Source of the DNA: JAFGED01 sp964551295
GTDB taxonomy: Bacteria; Chloroflexota; Anaerolineae; B4-G1
Length of the DNA: 8,012 nt
NCBI GenBank assembly: GCA_964551295.1
Contig: CAZKDJ010000185.1
Coordinates: 1 to 8,012, forward strand
Direction: 5' to 3'
Numbering within the stretch: the stretch's first letter is position 1; each line of letters starts with the position of its first letter. Shown here in pieces: positions 5,910 to 8,012 of the stretch. Below the pieces are notes generated by a model. It had not been told where the DNA came from and did no database searches. It saw nothing but the letters and a program-made list of their open reading frames with translations. The position numbers were made by a program, and so were the translations under genes.

Positions 5910-6290
5910 CTAACCGGCGTCTTTGGGTGCATCAGGGCTGAATCGCTTGGCCAGGTCGCGCAATTGGCCAAAGTTGATCGGTTTGATCAGGATCCAGTCG
6001 GCCCTGTCCTGCAAGCCCGCGGCCATGTTCGAGTAGGCGGTGGCGACGATGACTCTGGTGTCTGCCAACCGCGGCTCAGTGCGGATGTAGTGCAATATCT
6101 TTGTCCCCGGCACGCGGGGCAGTTGCAGGTCCAGGATCACCAGGGCCGGTGTGGCGGCCATGAGCCAGGTCAGGGCCGTGTCGCCGGAGCGGACGATCTC
6201 GGTCTCGTACCCGGCGGCCTGCAGCGCCCGGGCAAGAATGAGCGAGATGTCGTATTCGTCCTCGATGACCAGTGCAATTGGCTTGTCCAT
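5910..6290 (-). CDS. single-domain response regulator (RR-A, first of array)
   Basis: A 126-residue receiver-only protein directly after the kinase gene, 58 nt from its stop. The phosphorylation site is Glu10-Asp11, Asp54 (LVILDLQLP), Thr84 (VIVATA) and Lys103 (LIKPI). The start at 6290 follows GGAGGGG by 3 nt and gives the same MxKPxALxxEDE beginning as RR-B and RR-C. An upstream TTG at 6323 would add 11 residues unlike any sibling. The C-terminal DLAKRFSPDAPKDAG is slightly longer than the domain needs. Its position makes it the most likely cognate receiver of the kinase, but the interaction surfaces look much alike in all five. Confidence 0.92.
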   Translation of the reverse strand: MDKPIALVIEDEYDISLILARALQAAGYETEIVRSGDTALTWLMAATPALVILDLQLPRVPGTKILHYIRTEPRLADTRVIVATAYSNMAAGLQDRADWILIKPINFGQLRDLAKRFSPDAPKDAG

Positions 6291-6348
6291 GTTCCCCTCC
6301 CGTGCCTCGTCAGAGCTGCCCAACTTGCCCCCCAGGCACTCTTTTCGC

Positions 6349-8012
<1,664 letters not shown>

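Noticed and set aside
5870..5971. N-terminal extension of RR-B by 34 residues
   Set aside because: The extension is the out-of-frame reading of the RR-A 3' end; a strong AAAGGAGGAGGA ribosome site supports the ATG at 5869, which also matches the siblings' N-termini.
4152..6290. The five receivers as an assembly duplication artefact
   Set aside because: The copies differ at many residues (about one third between the closest-looking pair I counted) and in their spacers and ribosome sites, so they are real diverged paralogues.
6291..6323. TTG start adding 11 residues to RR-A
   Set aside because: The ATG at 6290 has a good GGAGGGG site and aligns with the other receivers; the extra residues have no counterpart.
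6291..6348. Inverted repeat GTGCC/GGCAC between kinase and RR-A as a terminator
   Set aside because: The loop is about 28 nt and there is no U tract; the alternative TGCC/GGCA stem is only 4 bp.

Overview
The window looks like a chromosomal segment of a GC-rich bacterium. I suspect a Chloroflexota (Anaerolineae-like) lineage, on the style of the genes: an archaeal-type prolyl-tRNA synthetase with a C-terminal zinc domain, a family-5 solute-binding protein on a Pro/Thr linker, an aconitase-X small subunit, and a PAS histidine kinase with clustered receiver-only regulators. This is inferred from protein style, not from a search. A run of ten N at 7792-7801 shows that the piece is a scaffolded draft or metagenome assembly.

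Left part, plus strand (1-3390): the 3' two-thirds or so of proS, then an anchored extracellular solute-binding protein (938-2932), then a small AcnX swivel-domain protein (2980-3390). Gaps are 47 nt each, so the three could be one transcript, but nothing in their functions ties them together.

Middle, minus strand (3382-4011): a compact translation-related unit. A good promoter drives tadA, the tRNA adenosine deaminase, and its spacing predicts a leaderless GTG-started message. tRNA-Ser(CGA) follows 8 nt after the tadA stop. A 15-bp hairpin two bases beyond the encoded CCA closes the unit. The same hairpin contains the stop codon of the convergent AcnX gene.

Right part, minus strand (4152-8012): a membrane-associated PAS histidine kinase (its 5' end lies outside the window) is followed by five consecutive paralogous single-domain response regulators and no output-domain gene. 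I label them RR-A to RR-E in transcription order. All five keep the acidic pair, the phosphoacceptor Asp54, Thr84 and Lys103. All share a shortened segment between Thr84 and Lys103 and an aliphatic residue where CheY has its aromatic switch. The simplest reading is one sensor kinase feeding, or fed back on by, a set of diverged CheY-like receivers. This array is the most unusual thing in the window. The stretch between it and tadA (3977-4151) holds no gene, only the tadA promoter and two hairpins that pair fully only as minus-strand RNA.
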